From Pseudomonas oryzihabitans NBRC 102199 (GTDB taxonomy: Bacteria > Pseudomonadota > Gammaproteobacteria > Pseudomonadales > Pseudomonadaceae): a DNA stretch of 64,000 nt. The first letter of the stretch is position 1. Every line of letters starts with the position of its first letter. The notes beneath the pieces were generated by a model. The model ran no database searches, was not told the DNA's origin, and saw only the letters and a list, made by a program, of their open reading frames with translations. This document shows, piece by piece, positions 1 through 8,774 of the stretch. Location of the stretch: assembly GCF_000730625.1 (NCBI RefSeq), contig NZ_BBIT01000017.1:1-64000 (forward strand). The letters are read 5' to 3'. The translations under genes and the position numbers were made by a program.

Positions 1-52
1 ATGAGGGAGGCACACCCAATCACCCTTTCTACTTTCGACGAGCGCCGGCCAG

Positions 53-1255
53 TCACGGCTTCACCACGTCCAGCAAGGTAATAGGCAGCGCCGCACGCCA
101 GGTGTCGAAGGCGCCCAGCGGCTGGGCCTGGGCTACCTGCAGGCGGGTCAGGTCGCCGCCGTGGCGTTCGCGAAAGGCTACCAGGGCGGCCTCGGTCTGC
201 AGGGTCACGGCATTGGCGACCAGGCGACCGCCGGGACGCAAGGCGTCCCAGCAGGCGTCCAGCACCCCCGGCGCGGTGAGGCCGCCGCCGATGAAGATGG
301 CGTCCGGGGTGGCCAGACCGGCCAGGGCCTCGGGCGCCTGGCCGGCCACCAGGTGCAGGGCCGGGGCGCCGAGGTGGTCGCGGTTGTGGAGGATATGGGC
401 CTGGCGACCGGCGTCGGCCTCGATGGCCAGCACCCGGCAGCCGGGATGGCTGCGCGCCCATTCGATGCCGATGGAGCCGCAACCGGCGCCCACGTCCCAC
501 AGCAGTTCGCCGGGGCGCGGTGCCAGGCGGGCCAGGGTTACGGCGCGTACGTCTCGCTTGGTCAACTGGCCGTCGTGGCGATAGGCGCTGTCCGGCAGAC
601 CCGGGGTGAGCGGCAGACCCGTCTCCCCAGTCTCGCTCAGGACCTCGATGGCCACCAGGTTGAGCGCCGCCGCTTCCGCCAGCGGCCAGTCCCGGGCGCG
701 ACCGGCGATCTGGCGCTCCAGAGGGCCGCCCAGGTGCTCCAGCACCTGCAGCTGGCTGGCGCCGAAGCCCTGGTCCACCAGCAGCGCGGCCAGGGCCGCA
801 GGGCTGTGGCCGTCGTTGCTCAATACCAGCAGGCGGGCGCCTGGGTGCAGATGGCGCACCACGGCGGCCAGGGGGCGGGCCACCACCGACAGCAGGGTGA
901 CGTCCTGCAGCGGCCAGCCGAGGCGAGCCGCGGCCAGGGAATAGGAGGAGGGCGCCGGTAGCACCTGCAGCTCGTCGGCCGACAGCTGGCGCGCCAGGCT
1001 CGCGCCGACGCCGAACAGCATGGGATCGCCGCTGGCCAGCACGCAGACCTGGGTGCCGCGCCGGTCCAGGACCGGGGCCAGGGCGAAGGGCTGCGGCCAG
1101 GGCTCGCGGCTGGCGCGGATGCAGGGTGGCAGCAGCGCCAGCTGGCGTGGACCGCCAATGACGACCGCCGCCTCCAGCAGGGCGCGGCGGGCCTGCTTGC
1201 CGAGGCCGGGGTAGCCGTCTTCGCCGATACCCACCACGGTCAGCCAGGGGATCAT
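53..1255 (-). CDS. cobL: Precorrin-6Y C5,15-methyltransferase (decarboxylating), CbiE-CbiT fusion
   Basis: Cytoplasmic enzyme of aerobic cobalamin synthesis. It methylates C5 and C15 of the corrin ring and removes the C12 acetate carboxyl to give precorrin-8X. The 400-residue protein has two parts. An N-terminal CbiE-type tetrapyrrole methylase (about residues 5-200) opens with [14 protein letters not shown]-terminal CbiT-type SAM methyltransferase (about 215-395) has the glycine-rich motif [14 protein letters not shown]. The ATG at 1255 is preferred over the in-frame GTG at 1261 because GAGGTG lies 5 nt upstream of it. The gene diverges from cobG, as is usual in Pseudomonas, but a group II intron now lies between them about 50 nt before the start. 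Full length matches the family. Confidence 0.95.
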   Translation of the reverse strand: MIPWLTVVGIGEDGYPGLGKQARRALLEAAVVIGGPRQLALLPPCIRASREPWPQPFALAPVLDRRGTQVCVLASGDPMLFGVGASLARQLSADELQVLPAPSSYSLAAARLGWPLQDVTLLSVVARPLAAVVRHLHPGARLLVLSNDGHSPAALAALLVDQGFGASQLQVLEHLGGPLERQIAGRARDWPLAEAAALNLVAIEVLSETGETGLPLTPGLPDSAYRHDGQLTKRDVRAVTLARLAPRPGELLWDVGAGCGSIGIEWARSHPGCRVLAIEADAGRQAHILHNRDHLGAPALHLVAGQAPEALAGLATPDAIFIGGGLTAPGVLDACWDALRPGGRLVANAVTLQTEAALVAFRERHGGDLTRLQVAQAQPLGAFDTWRAALPITLLDVVKP

Positions 1256-1305
1256 GAACACACCTCATCGAACGTCAGCCGACCGGGCGTTTTCAAGGGG
1301 TCGGG

Positions 1306-1348
1306 GTCGGGTGGCCCCGGAGTCATTATCTGACCCGGGGCCCCCTAA
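1306..1348 (-). ncRNA. Group II intron domain VI with branch-point A
   Basis: On the minus strand a GGCCCCGG-GTCA arm pairs with TGAC-T-CCGGGGCC. It is followed by ACCCGAC, a typical group II 3' end. The unpaired A at 1312 is seven nucleotides from the proposed last intron base (1306), the normal distance for the branching adenosine. Confidence 0.7.
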
Positions 1349-1382
1349 GAACCGTGCTTGCGACTTTCGCAGCACACGGCTC
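1349..1382 (-). ncRNA. Group II intron domain V (catalytic hairpin)
   Basis: A 34-nt hairpin on the minus strand begins GAGCCGTG and ends CACGGTTC, forming eight base pairs including one G-T. It has an internal CGAAAG loop region typical of bacterial domain V. It lies just downstream of the maturase gene and just upstream of domain VI, in the canonical order. It looks intact, so splicing is possible. Confidence 0.88.
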
Positions 1383-1439
1383 AAGCTTACGAAAAACCAG
1401 CCATAGGTTGGCCGGCAACTGTGACGTGCGATCCTAACA

Positions 1440-3173
1440 TCATAGACCGCTATATCTCAGGGTTACCTGTTGCCGCTGGCTATGCACCAGCGAGTGGCAG
1501 TTAGGGTGTATGAGCACGCGATTTTTCAGGGTGTCCTTGCCGCCGTCCACCCGTCGAATGACGTGATGGTCGTCCCAGCCAGTTTCCTTATTTACCGCGT
1601 GACCACATAAGGCGCAGAGTCCTTTCTGCCGCGTGAAGAGATACAGGATTTGTTTTCTGAAATGCAGTTTGTGCTGCATTCGTCGAACTCTTAGTTTTTC
1701 CCATTTCTCTTCGTGTTTCGCATCGTATGGATGGTACCCACCCGATAGCCGCGGTTGTCGCCTTATCTCAGTGTCCGCTAGCTGGTATAGCTGGCAGAAC
1801 TTGCGTTCACCCTTCTTACCTCTGTAGGGATGCGCAAAAACCCAATTTCGCTTGCCTATGGAGTGGAAGTATCTATTCCGGCACCAATTAGCTTGCTTCT
1901 TCGGATGACGGCGCTTCGCCCACCTTCGCAGCAACCAGACGATCAAGCTGTCTAACCGGCTGAAGGCTTTCTTTGCTACGGCTGGAGAGTGGTATTGAGC
2001 CCACCCTTTCAGCACCGGATTCAGGCGTCCGATTAGCTCTTCCTGAGTCAATGCCCCGCTGGTTTTTACTATTTCTCTAACCTTGCGATAGAACGTTGAG
2101 ATGTTCTTTTTCGAGGGTTTGATGAATAGCTTGGTCCGGCGGTAAGGCGACTTCGGGACGTACTTCCTGAAATTCCACCCTAGGAAATCGAAGCCCTGAA
2201 GGATGTGGGTTATCTGCGTTTTCTCTTCGGACAAGCTCACCCCTCGTACTGACAGGAATTGCTCGACCCAAGGTATGACCTCGTCAGTCAACAGCTCTTT
2301 GGTAGCCGCTGTGATGATGAAGTCGTCCGCGTATCGCACCACATGCACTCTGGGCGTATCGGCGTCGGTACCCGCTAGCTTTCTGGCCAGATGGCCTTTG
2401 AGCTGCATCTCCAAGCCGTTAAGGGTGGCGTTAGCCAAACAGGGCGAAATAATCCCGCCTTGTGGCGTCCCGGCCTCCGTAGCCATGAAGTGTCGCCGGT
2501 CAATTACCCCGGCCTTCAACCACAGCCGCAGTACCTTCTTGTCCATAGGGACGTTCTGGCACAGCCACTCGTGATTGATGTTGTCGAAGAACCCCTTGAT
2601 GTCACCTTCCAGAACCCACATAGGTGAGTCGTCTCTCGACATTAGCTGAAAGATTTCAACCATCGCATCAGCGGTCGAGCGATCCGGTCGGAAGCCGAAA
2701 CTTTTCGGGTCGCTGGTGCTTTCGATGACGGGTTCCAGGGCTGACAGGTAGAGCGCTTGCATGGCCCGATCAAACATCGTCGGTATACCTAGCGGGCGCT
2801 TTTCCTTCTTCCCTGGCTTCGGTATCCAAACCCTCTTTAGCGGTTTGGGCCGATAGCCTCGTTTCTCCAATAGACGCTTCGCGGCGTAGAGCTTGGCTGG
2901 AGGCGTCCCCCAGGTTTCTCCATCAACGCCCGGAGTCTTGCGACCCCGGTTTTCAGTCACCCGTCTTACAGCCAAACAGCGACCATAAAACGAATGGGTC
3001 AGTAACCGTTGTAGGCGTTTAACCCTACGCCAGTCACCGGCCATTGTTGCCTGCGCAATCTTCAACTGCGTTTTCCGAACGGAGATTTGGATCTTGGCCC
3101 AATCGAGATCGTGCCAGCCCTTCACGCCGTCAGGAGACGCAGACGAAACCGATGTTGCTGGTTGCGTATTCAT
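1440..3173 (-). CDS. ltrA: Group II intron reverse transcriptase/maturase with HNH endonuclease domain
   Basis: Multifunctional intron protein of 577 residues that assists splicing and mobility. The RT domain spans about residues 60-350: GFRPDRSTADAM, a TPQGG block, and the catalytic YADD at 281-284 are all present. A maturase X domain follows (about 370-480, containing LNPVLKGWAQYH). The C-terminus is a zinc-binding HNH endonuclease domain (about 518-570) with Cys520, Cys523, the DDHH run at 534-537, and His556, Asn558 and Cys559. No frameshift or stop interrupts it, and all key residues are present, so it is probably active. GAGGAGGA 4 nt before the ATG is a strong ribosome-binding site. 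It resembles the CL (chloroplast-like) class of group II intron proteins; the class call is by eye. Confidence 0.95.
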   Translation of the reverse strand: MNTQPATSVSSASPDGVKGWHDLDWAKIQISVRKTQLKIAQATMAGDWRRVKRLQRLLTHSFYGRCLAVRRVTENRGRKTPGVDGETWGTPPAKLYAAKRLLEKRGYRPKPLKRVWIPKPGKKEKRPLGIPTMFDRAMQALYLSALEPVIESTSDPKSFGFRPDRSTADAMVEIFQLMSRDDSPMWVLEGDIKGFFDNINHEWLCQNVPMDKKVLRLWLKAGVIDRRHFMATEAGTPQGGIISPCLANATLNGLEMQLKGHLARKLAGTDADTPRVHVVRYADDFIITAATKELLTDEVIPWVEQFLSVRGVSLSEEKTQITHILQGFDFLGWNFRKYVPKSPYRRTKLFIKPSKKNISTFYRKVREIVKTSGALTQEELIGRLNPVLKGWAQYHSPAVAKKAFSRLDSLIVWLLRRWAKRRHPKKQANWCRNRYFHSIGKRNWVFAHPYRGKKGERKFCQLYQLADTEIRRQPRLSGGYHPYDAKHEEKWEKLRVRRMQHKLHFRKQILYLFTRQKGLCALCGHAVNKETGWDDHHVIRRVDGGKDTLKNRVLIHPNCHSLVHSQRQQVTLRYSGL

Positions 3174-3895
3174 ACAGTCCTCCTCAGGTCAGTAACCTTC
3201 GGGACGGACTTCTCCCCCTAGGGGTTGAAGTCACCCCTAGGGTCGTTTCGCTGGAAATCAGCACTAGATCATGCGCCCGTAAACCAGGTGCACGTCAGCC
3301 AGGGTTGCCCCTGTCGATGATGTTTCAACCGATATGCCGCCCATTACAGACAGCCATTCGCTTTTTGCACCCTCCCATTCCCCACACCCAACAGCTTTCC
3401 TTGCGGATTGCCTGCCTTCCGATGTTGCTGGTTAGGCGGGTGGTCGGGATTGCCACGTTCCCCGCTGTGCATCGATTCCCCGGTTAGGTTCCGTCTCTCC
3501 CCCGACAGTCGTAGTGGTACCGCGTCGTTAGCTTTGACAACGAGCGCCAGACTGCTTTGCCGATTTTGGCCAGGGCCTATTAACTGCCGTAGGCCCAGTT
3601 ATGCTTACGAGGGGTCTAGCAACGGTTCACATGCGTTAACCATACGGGTTGGGTCACTAGCCCTAAGCTTCCGTGCAGTTCGGAAGCTTCACGAAGCTGT
3701 TGCCAGTCAAGCGTGTCCCTTACGGGATAGGACATTGTCGATCGGGCTTCACACCCCAGGGTTGGCCCCCGACGCATGCCGATGTAGTGAACTGGCAGGT
3801 ACATGCCAGGCTCGGTACTTCCTATGTCAGCGAAGTTGAGCAATGCACAGCGGAGCGGTTGCTCCGTGCTTGGACGAGATACCCTAACGTCTCAC

Positions 3896-4286
3896 GACGT
3901 TGGCATGGGCCAAATGAGACCAAGGCATCCCAAAGATGGATTGACCCCTTGCGGGGTCAAATCACCCGCAGGGAGTCTTGTTACATTTAGATACAATTTC
4001 CTTGGCGGAAACTGCTCTCTGTTACGTCTGATTGATCAATTTATAGCCAAAAATGGCCAAATTTGAGACGTACTTACCCTGGCAAGCAGGGATCGCATTG
4101 TCCCCACAAGTGGGTCGAATCAGGCGCGGCAGAGCCGGCTCTCGTGCTTTATTTAGGCTTCAAACCCCTGTAGAACAAGGGTTTCGGCGCCAAGACTAAG
4201 CTGGTCGACCAAGCACAACACGAGCATACGTGTCGCACCAAAGCGGGCATAATAACGTCTTTCCCCGTTCAGCCCGACCTTCCGCC
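3896..4286. other. cobL-cobG divergent intergenic region
   Basis: This is what remains of the region between the divergent cobL and cobG genes, on the cobG side of the intron. It holds a short hairpin, TTGACCCC-TTGC-GGGGTCAA, at 3941-3960, with no T-tract that would make it a convincing terminator. A -10-like CATAAT lies at 4249-4254, which would suit a cobG promoter if translation begins at 4287. No B12 box was found here, so the synthesis operon appears to lack its own cobalamin riboswitch. The leftward cobL promoter should also lie here, upstream of the intron. Confidence 0.5.
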
Positions 4287-5573
4287 GTGAATCCTCCGTC
4301 TCCTTCCGCCCTCGTCCCGCGGCCTTCGGCCTGTCCGGGGCTGCTGCGCATCGTGCCCGCGCGCGATGGCGGCCTGTGCCGGGTGAAGTTGCCGGGGGGC
4401 CGGCTGACGGCAGCCCAGGCGCGGGCCATCGCCGCCGCCAGCGCGCGCTGGGCGAGCGGGGTTCTGGAGCTGACCAACAGAGCCAACCTGCAATTGCGTG
4501 GTGTACGCGCGGACGGTGCCGCTGCCCTGGTGGCCGAGCTGCAGGCCGCCGGTCTGGGGCCGGCCGATCCCGCCGCCGATGACGTGCGCAATCTGCTGCT
4601 CAGCCCGTCTGCCGGCCGGGATCCGCAGCAGCTGCGCGACGTTCGTCCCCTGGCCGCCGAATTGCTCGCCCTGCTGGAAGGCGACCGCCGCCTGCATGGG
4701 CTGTCGGCCAAGTTTGCCCTGCAACTGGACGGTGGCGAAGCCCTGGCCCGGCTCGACCATCCCCATGATGTCTGGCTGTCGGCGCGCGCCGAGGGCTATG
4801 TCCTTGGGCTGGCTGGCACCCCAGCGGATGCGCCCCTGGGCCTGATCCCCGCGGGACGCGAGGTGGCCACGGTGGCGACCCTGCTGCATCGCTTCCTTGA
4901 CCTGGCTGACCCTGAACAGAGCCGCATGAGACAGCTGCTTGCGCAACGGCCGGTCGAGGAGCTGCTGGCCGGTCTTGGTCTGCTGCCGACTAAGAGCCAC
5001 CCACGTGCGCCAGCGGAAATCGCAGGACGCCTCGGTAGCCATCCTCAGCGGCAATCCGGCCTGTTTTGGGTCGGCGCCCAGCCCGCCCTGGGGCGACTGC
5101 CTGCGAAAAGCCTGGCCACCGTCGCCGATTTGGCCGAGCACCACGGCAATGGCGACCTGCACCTCACCCCCTGGCAGGGCCTGCTGCTGCCCGATGTACC
5201 GGTCGACCAGGCCGCCAAGCTGCTCGCCGCTCTGGCCACCCTGGAGCTGATCACCGATCCCGCCGCGCCCCTGGCCCGGCTGGTCGCCTGTACCGGCAGC
5301 CAGGGCTGCGCCAAGGGCCAGGCCGACACCAAGGGCGATGCCCTGCGCCTGGCCGAGCGGCTGCCGGCCGGCGTCGAGGTGCACCTCTCCGGTTGCCCGC
5401 GCAGCTGCGCCCTGGCCGGACAGGCACCCCACACCCTGCTGGCGATGGCCCCCGGTCGCTATGACCTCTTCGTGCGCGACGCCACCCAGCCCGGTCCGGG
5501 CCGGCGGCGCGCCACCCATTTGTCCCTCGACGAGGCCGCCGCCTGGCTGGCCCGGAGTCCCAGTGATGCTTGA
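4287..5573 (+). CDS. cobG: Precorrin-3B synthase
   Basis: Oxygen-dependent monooxygenase of the aerobic cobalamin pathway. It hydroxylates C20 of precorrin-3A and forms the gamma-lactone. It belongs to the sulfite/nitrite reductase fold. The 4Fe-4S and siroheme-type cysteines are visible as CTGSQGC followed by SGCPRSC near the C-terminus. About 428 residues are encoded from the GTG at 4287. An in-frame GTG at 4230 would add 19 residues, but a -10-like CATAAT lies between the two and family similarity begins only at RPSACPGLLRIVPARDGG, so 4287 is preferred. The stop overlaps the cobH start by 8 nt. The gene marks this as the aerobic, not the anaerobic, route. Confidence 0.93.
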   Translation: MNPPSPSALVPRPSACPGLLRIVPARDGGLCRVKLPGGRLTAAQARAIAAASARWASGVLELTNRANLQLRGVRADGAAALVAELQAAGLGPADPAADDVRNLLLSPSAGRDPQQLRDVRPLAAELLALLEGDRRLHGLSAKFALQLDGGEALARLDHPHDVWLSARAEGYVLGLAGTPADAPLGLIPAGREVATVATLLHRFLDLADPEQSRMRQLLAQRPVEELLAGLGLLPTKSHPRAPAEIAGRLGSHPQRQSGLFWVGAQPALGRLPAKSLATVADLAEHHGNGDLHLTPWQGLLLPDVPVDQAAKLLAALATLELITDPAAPLARLVACTGSQGCAKGQADTKGDALRLAERLPAGVEVHLSGCPRSCALAGQAPHTLLAMAPGRYDLFVRDATQPGPGRRRATHLSLDEAAAWLARSPSDA

Positions 5574-6192
5574 ATACGAACGCGACGGCCAGGCGATCTA
5601 TCGCCAATCCTTCGCCACCATCCGCGCCGAGGCCGATCTCTCGGCCATCCCCGCCGACCTGGAAAAGCTCGCCGTGCGGGTGATCCATGCCTGCGGCATG
5701 GTCGACGTGGTCCAGGACCTGGCCTTTTCCCCGGGCGCCGGGGCGGCCGGTCGCGCGGCCCTGGCGGCCGGCGCGCCCATCCTCTGTGATGCACGCATGG
5801 TCGCCGAGGGCGTCACCCGTACCCGCTTGCCGGCCAACAATCAGGTGATCTGCACCCTGCACGACGAGGGCATCCGCGAGCTGGCCGTGGCCCAGGGCAA
5901 CACCCGCTCGGCGGTGGCCCTGGAGCGCTGGCGGCCGCATCTGGCCGGCAGCGTGGTGGTGATCGGCAATGCCCCCACCGCGCTGTTCTATCTGCTGGAA
6001 ATGCTCGACGCCGGGGCGCCCAGGCCGGCGCTGATCCTCGGCATGCCGGTGGGCTTCGTCGGGGCGATGGAGTCCAAGGACGCCCTGGCCGCCGACAGCC
6101 GCGGCGTGCCCTATGTCATCGTCCGCGGTCGGCGGGGCGGCAGTGCCATGGCCGCCGCGGCGGTCAACGCCCTGGCCACGGAGGTGGAGTGA
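5566..6192 (+). CDS. cobH: Precorrin-8X methylmutase
   Basis: Moves the methyl group from C11 to C12 of precorrin-8X to give hydrogenobyrinate. The protein has 208 residues, normal for the family. The catalytic histidine is His41 in [11 protein letters not shown]. The substrate-binding stretches [13 protein letters not shown] and [12 protein letters not shown] are present. The ATG at 5566 overlaps the end of cobG by 8 nt, and the stop overlaps the cobI start (TGATG), so the genes are translationally coupled. The reading frame is open upstream of this ATG, but that part is a shadow of cobG. Confidence 0.95.
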   Translation: MLEYERDGQAIYRQSFATIRAEADLSAIPADLEKLAVRVIHACGMVDVVQDLAFSPGAGAAGRAALAAGAPILCDARMVAEGVTRTRLPANNQVICTLHDEGIRELAVAQGNTRSAVALERWRPHLAGSVVVIGNAPTALFYLLEMLDAGAPRPALILGMPVGFVGAMESKDALAADSRGVPYVIVRGRRGGSAMAAAAVNALATEVE

Positions 6193-6932
6193 TGGCGGGC
6201 CGCCTGCTCGGCCTGGGCGTCGGCCCCGGCGATCCGGAACTCATCACCCTCAAGGCGCTGCGCCTGCTGCAGGGCGCGCCGGTGGTGGCCTATTTCGTCG
6301 CCAAGGCCAAGGCCAACGCGGGCCAGGGCGGCAATGCCTATGGCGTCATCGAGGGCTATCTGCTGGACGGCCAGCAGCGCCTGCCGCTGGTCTATCCGGT
6401 GACCACCGAGAAGCTGGCGCCGCCGCTGTCCTACGAGACGGTGATCGCCGACTTCTACGACACCGCCGCCGCCCAGGTGGCCGACCATCTGGACGCCGGC
6501 CGCGACGTGGCGGTGATCTGCGAGGGCGATCCCTTCTTCTACGGTTCCTACATGTACCTGCACGACCGCCTGGCCGAGCGCTACGAGGCCCAGGTGGTGC
6601 CGGGGGTCTGCTCCATGCTCGGCGGCGTGGCCATGCTCGGCCTGCCGCTGGTCTATCGCAACCAGACCCTCACGGTGCTCTCCGGGGTGCTCTCCGCGGA
6701 AGAGCTCAAGGCGCGCCTGGCCAGCGCCGACGCCGCCGTGGTGATGAAGCTCGGCCGCAATTTCGAGAAGGTGCGCCAGGTGCTGCGTGAGCTGGGTCTG
6801 GACGACCGCGCCCGCTACATCGAGCGCGCCACCATGGACAATCAGCGCATCGTCGCGCTGGACGCCGTCGACCCCATGGCCTCGCCGTATTTCTCGCTGG
6901 TGGTGGTGCCGGGGGTGAAATGGAAGGGTTGA
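6192..6932 (+). CDS. cobI: Precorrin-2 C20-methyltransferase
   Basis: SAM-dependent tetrapyrrole methylase converting precorrin-2 to precorrin-3A, the step that commits uroporphyrinogen-derived rings to corrin synthesis. It has 246 residues. The N-terminal [18 protein letters not shown] is the family P-loop-like motif, and [18 protein letters not shown] and [10 protein letters not shown] are further conserved blocks. The ATG at 6192 overlaps the cobH stop. A GTG three bases earlier is less likely. The end overlaps the cobJ start by 13 nt. Confidence 0.95.
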   Translation: MAGRLLGLGVGPGDPELITLKALRLLQGAPVVAYFVAKAKANAGQGGNAYGVIEGYLLDGQQRLPLVYPVTTEKLAPPLSYETVIADFYDTAAAQVADHLDAGRDVAVICEGDPFFYGSYMYLHDRLAERYEAQVVPGVCSMLGGVAMLGLPLVYRNQTLTVLSGVLSAEELKARLASADAAVVMKLGRNFEKVRQVLRELGLDDRARYIERATMDNQRIVALDAVDPMASPYFSLVVVPGVKWKG

Positions 6933-8590
6933 GCCCGGCCATCGTCATCCTCGGTCCCGGCGCCCTGGCCACCGCCCGCCGCTTGCAGGCCGGCCTGCCG
7001 GGCAGTCTGGTGCACGGCCTGGCCGGGCGGGTCGAGGGCGACGTCAGCTACAGCGCCTTCGGCGATCACCTGCGCGAGCTCTATCGGCAGCAGCGGCCGC
7101 TGCTGGTGCTCTGCGCCGCCGGCATCGTCATCCGCAGCCTGGCGTCCTTGCTGGACGACAAGACCGCCGAGCCGCCGGTGCTGGCCGTGGCCGAAGACGG
7201 CAGCGCCGTGGTGCCGCTGCTGGGCGGCCTGGCCGGCGCCAATCGCCTGGCCCGTCAGCTCGGTACGCTGCTGAACGTGGCCCCGGCCATCACCACCAGT
7301 GGCGAACTGAGATTCGGCACCTGCCTGCTCGATCCGCCGGCCGGCTATGCCCTGGCCGATGTCGACGTGGCCAAGCATCGGGTGGCCGATCTGCTGGCCG
7401 GCGCCCCGGTACGCATCGAGGGCGAGGCGCCCTGGCTGGATGAGGTGCCCCTGGCCCGCGATCCCGCGGCGCGGCAGCGTATCCTGGTCTCGCCACTGGC
7501 CAGCGCTGACGATCACACCCTGCTGATCCATCCCCGCGCCGTGCTGGTGGCGGCACGCGCCGATGCCACCGCCGCCGCCGTCACCGCGCTGCTCGCCAGC
7601 GCCGGCTATGCGCCGGGCGCCGTGGCGCTGCTGCTGGCGCGGGCGGAAGACATGGCCGCGCCCGGCCTCGCCGAGCTGAGCCAGACGCTGGCCGTACCCC
7701 TGAGATTCGTCGACGCCCGCACCCCGGACTTCGCCCGGGCGTCGGTGGCGCGGGCCCAGGCCCAGGGTCTCGCCCTGCACCTGCATGACCGGCCGCTGGA
7801 CGCCGATGACCTCGGCCAGCGCCGTGGGCGCCTCAGCGTGGTGGGTCTCGGCCCCGGCGCGGCGGAGCTCATGGCACCGGTGGTGCGCCGCGCCCTGGAC
7901 CAGGCCCAGGACGTGCTCGGCTACGCCACCTACGTGCAGATGGCCGGTCCCTTGCGCCCGGATCAGTTGGCCCATGCCAGCGACAACCGCGAAGAATTGC
8001 AGCGCGCCCGCCACGCCTTCGAACTGGCCGCCAGCGGTCGCCAGGTGGTCATGGTGTCGTCCGGCGATCCGGGCGTCTTCGCCATGGCCGCCGCGGTGCT
8101 CGAGGTGCTGGAAGGCGCCGACGATCCGCGCTGGGCGGCGGTGGAGCTGGAGATCCTCCCGGGCATCACCGCGGCCATGGCCAGCGCCGCCCTGGCCGGC
8201 GCGCCCCTGGGCCACGACTTCTGCCTGATCTCCCTGTCCGACAACCTCAAGCCCTGGGCGGTGATCGAGCAGCGCCTGCGCCAGGCCGCCGCGGCGGACC
8301 TGGCCATGGCCTTCTACAACCCCATCTCCAAGGCCCGGCCGCATCAGCTGGAGCGGGCGCTGGACGTCCTGCGCAGCTGCCGTCCGGCGAACACCCCGGT
8401 GATCCTCGGCCGCGACGTCGGGCGTCCCGGTGGCGGTCTCGAATACACCAGCCTCGGCGCGCTGCGCAGCGACATGGTGGATTCACGCACCCTGGTGATC
8501 CTCGGCTCCAGCCATACCCGGCGTTTCCCGCGGGCCGATGGCGGCGAGTGGGTCTATACGCCACGCTGGTACGATCCGGAATTGTTATAA
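6920..8590 (+). CDS. cobJ: CbiG-like / precorrin-3B C17-methyltransferase fusion
   Basis: Ring-contracting methyltransferase that converts precorrin-3B to precorrin-4. The 556-residue protein is a fusion. Residues about 5-290 resemble CbiG (cobalt-precorrin-5A hydrolase family), for example [17 protein letters not shown] and [15 protein letters not shown]. Residues about 305-545 are the CobJ/CbiH methylase, starting [14 protein letters not shown] and containing [27 protein letters not shown] and [18 protein letters not shown]. Fusions of this type are known in Pseudomonas. The CbiG part has no obvious role in the aerobic route and may be structural or vestigial. ATG 6920 follows GGGGGTGAA and overlaps cobI by 13 nt. 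Confidence 0.93.
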   Translation: MEGLSPAIVILGPGALATARRLQAGLPGSLVHGLAGRVEGDVSYSAFGDHLRELYRQQRPLLVLCAAGIVIRSLASLLDDKTAEPPVLAVAEDGSAVVPLLGGLAGANRLARQLGTLLNVAPAITTSGELRFGTCLLDPPAGYALADVDVAKHRVADLLAGAPVRIEGEAPWLDEVPLARDPAARQRILVSPLASADDHTLLIHPRAVLVAARADATAAAVTALLASAGYAPGAVALLLARAEDMAAPGLAELSQTLAVPLRFVDARTPDFARASVARAQAQGLALHLHDRPLDADDLGQRRGRLSVVGLGPGAAELMAPVVRRALDQAQDVLGYATYVQMAGPLRPDQLAHASDNREELQRARHAFELAASGRQVVMVSSGDPGVFAMAAAVLEVLEGADDPRWAAVELEILPGITAAMASAALAGAPLGHDFCLISLSDNLKPWAVIEQRLRQAAAADLAMAFYNPISKARPHQLERALDVLRSCRPANTPVILGRDVGRPGGGLEYTSLGALRSDMVDSRTLVILGSSHTRRFPRADGGEWVYTPRWYDPELL

Positions 8591-8603
8591 AGTAACATTT
8601 AGT

Positions 8604-8745
8604 GCTTGAATCCTGGTCGCCGCTGGCTCACCCTCGGCGACCTTCCTGTTCCCTGGCGGGAAGCCGGTGCAACTCCGGTGCGGTCGCGCCACTGTGAGCT
8701 TCGCGAGAAGCGAGCCAGACCTTGCCAGGGGCTACCCAACATCCA
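8604..8745 (+). promoter_or_regulatory. Cobalamin riboswitch
   Basis: The conserved B12 box core GCCACTG is at 8688-8694. It is preceded by GGGAAGCCGGTGCAACTCCG, the diagnostic core of adenosylcobalamin riboswitches (about 8658-8677). The element begins only about 15 nt after the cobJ stop and ends about 30 nt before the start of the BtuF-like gene. It should shut off the uptake operon when cobalamin is plentiful. The exact edges are estimated. Confidence 0.92.
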
Positions 8746-8774
8746 CAAGGGACGCGTCATCCCAAGGAGAGTCC

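Larger units (their letters stand above)
1306..3895 (-). mobile_element. Group II intron with maturase/HNH protein, in the leader of cobL
   Basis: Mobile retroelement lying on the same strand as cobL. Evidence is a maturase gene in the domain IV position, a 34-nt domain V at 1349-1382 and a domain VI hairpin ending in ACCCGAC at 1306 with an unpaired A seven bases from the end, the usual branch-point position. The 3' boundary is therefore fairly firm, although CCCGAC repeats just beyond it leave a few bases of doubt. The 5' boundary is not firm: the best candidate on the minus strand is GTGAG at 3895, a weak match to the GTGYG consensus; GTGCA at 3848 and GTGTG at 3758 are alternatives. About 700 nt ahead of the maturase is the right size for domains I-III. 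The RT resembles the chloroplast-like (CL) lineage by eye. Confidence 0.85.

Noticed and set aside
3616-3843. A 75-codon minus-strand frame upstream of the maturase
   Set aside because: It lies in the structured RNA part of the intron (domains I-III), has no ribosome-binding site and does not resemble a known protein.
3941-3960. Terminator-like hairpin TTGACCCC/GGGGTCAA as a class C intron target
   Set aside because: It has no T-tract on either strand, lies about 45 nt from the nearest candidate intron end, and the maturase carries an HNH domain that class C proteins usually lack.
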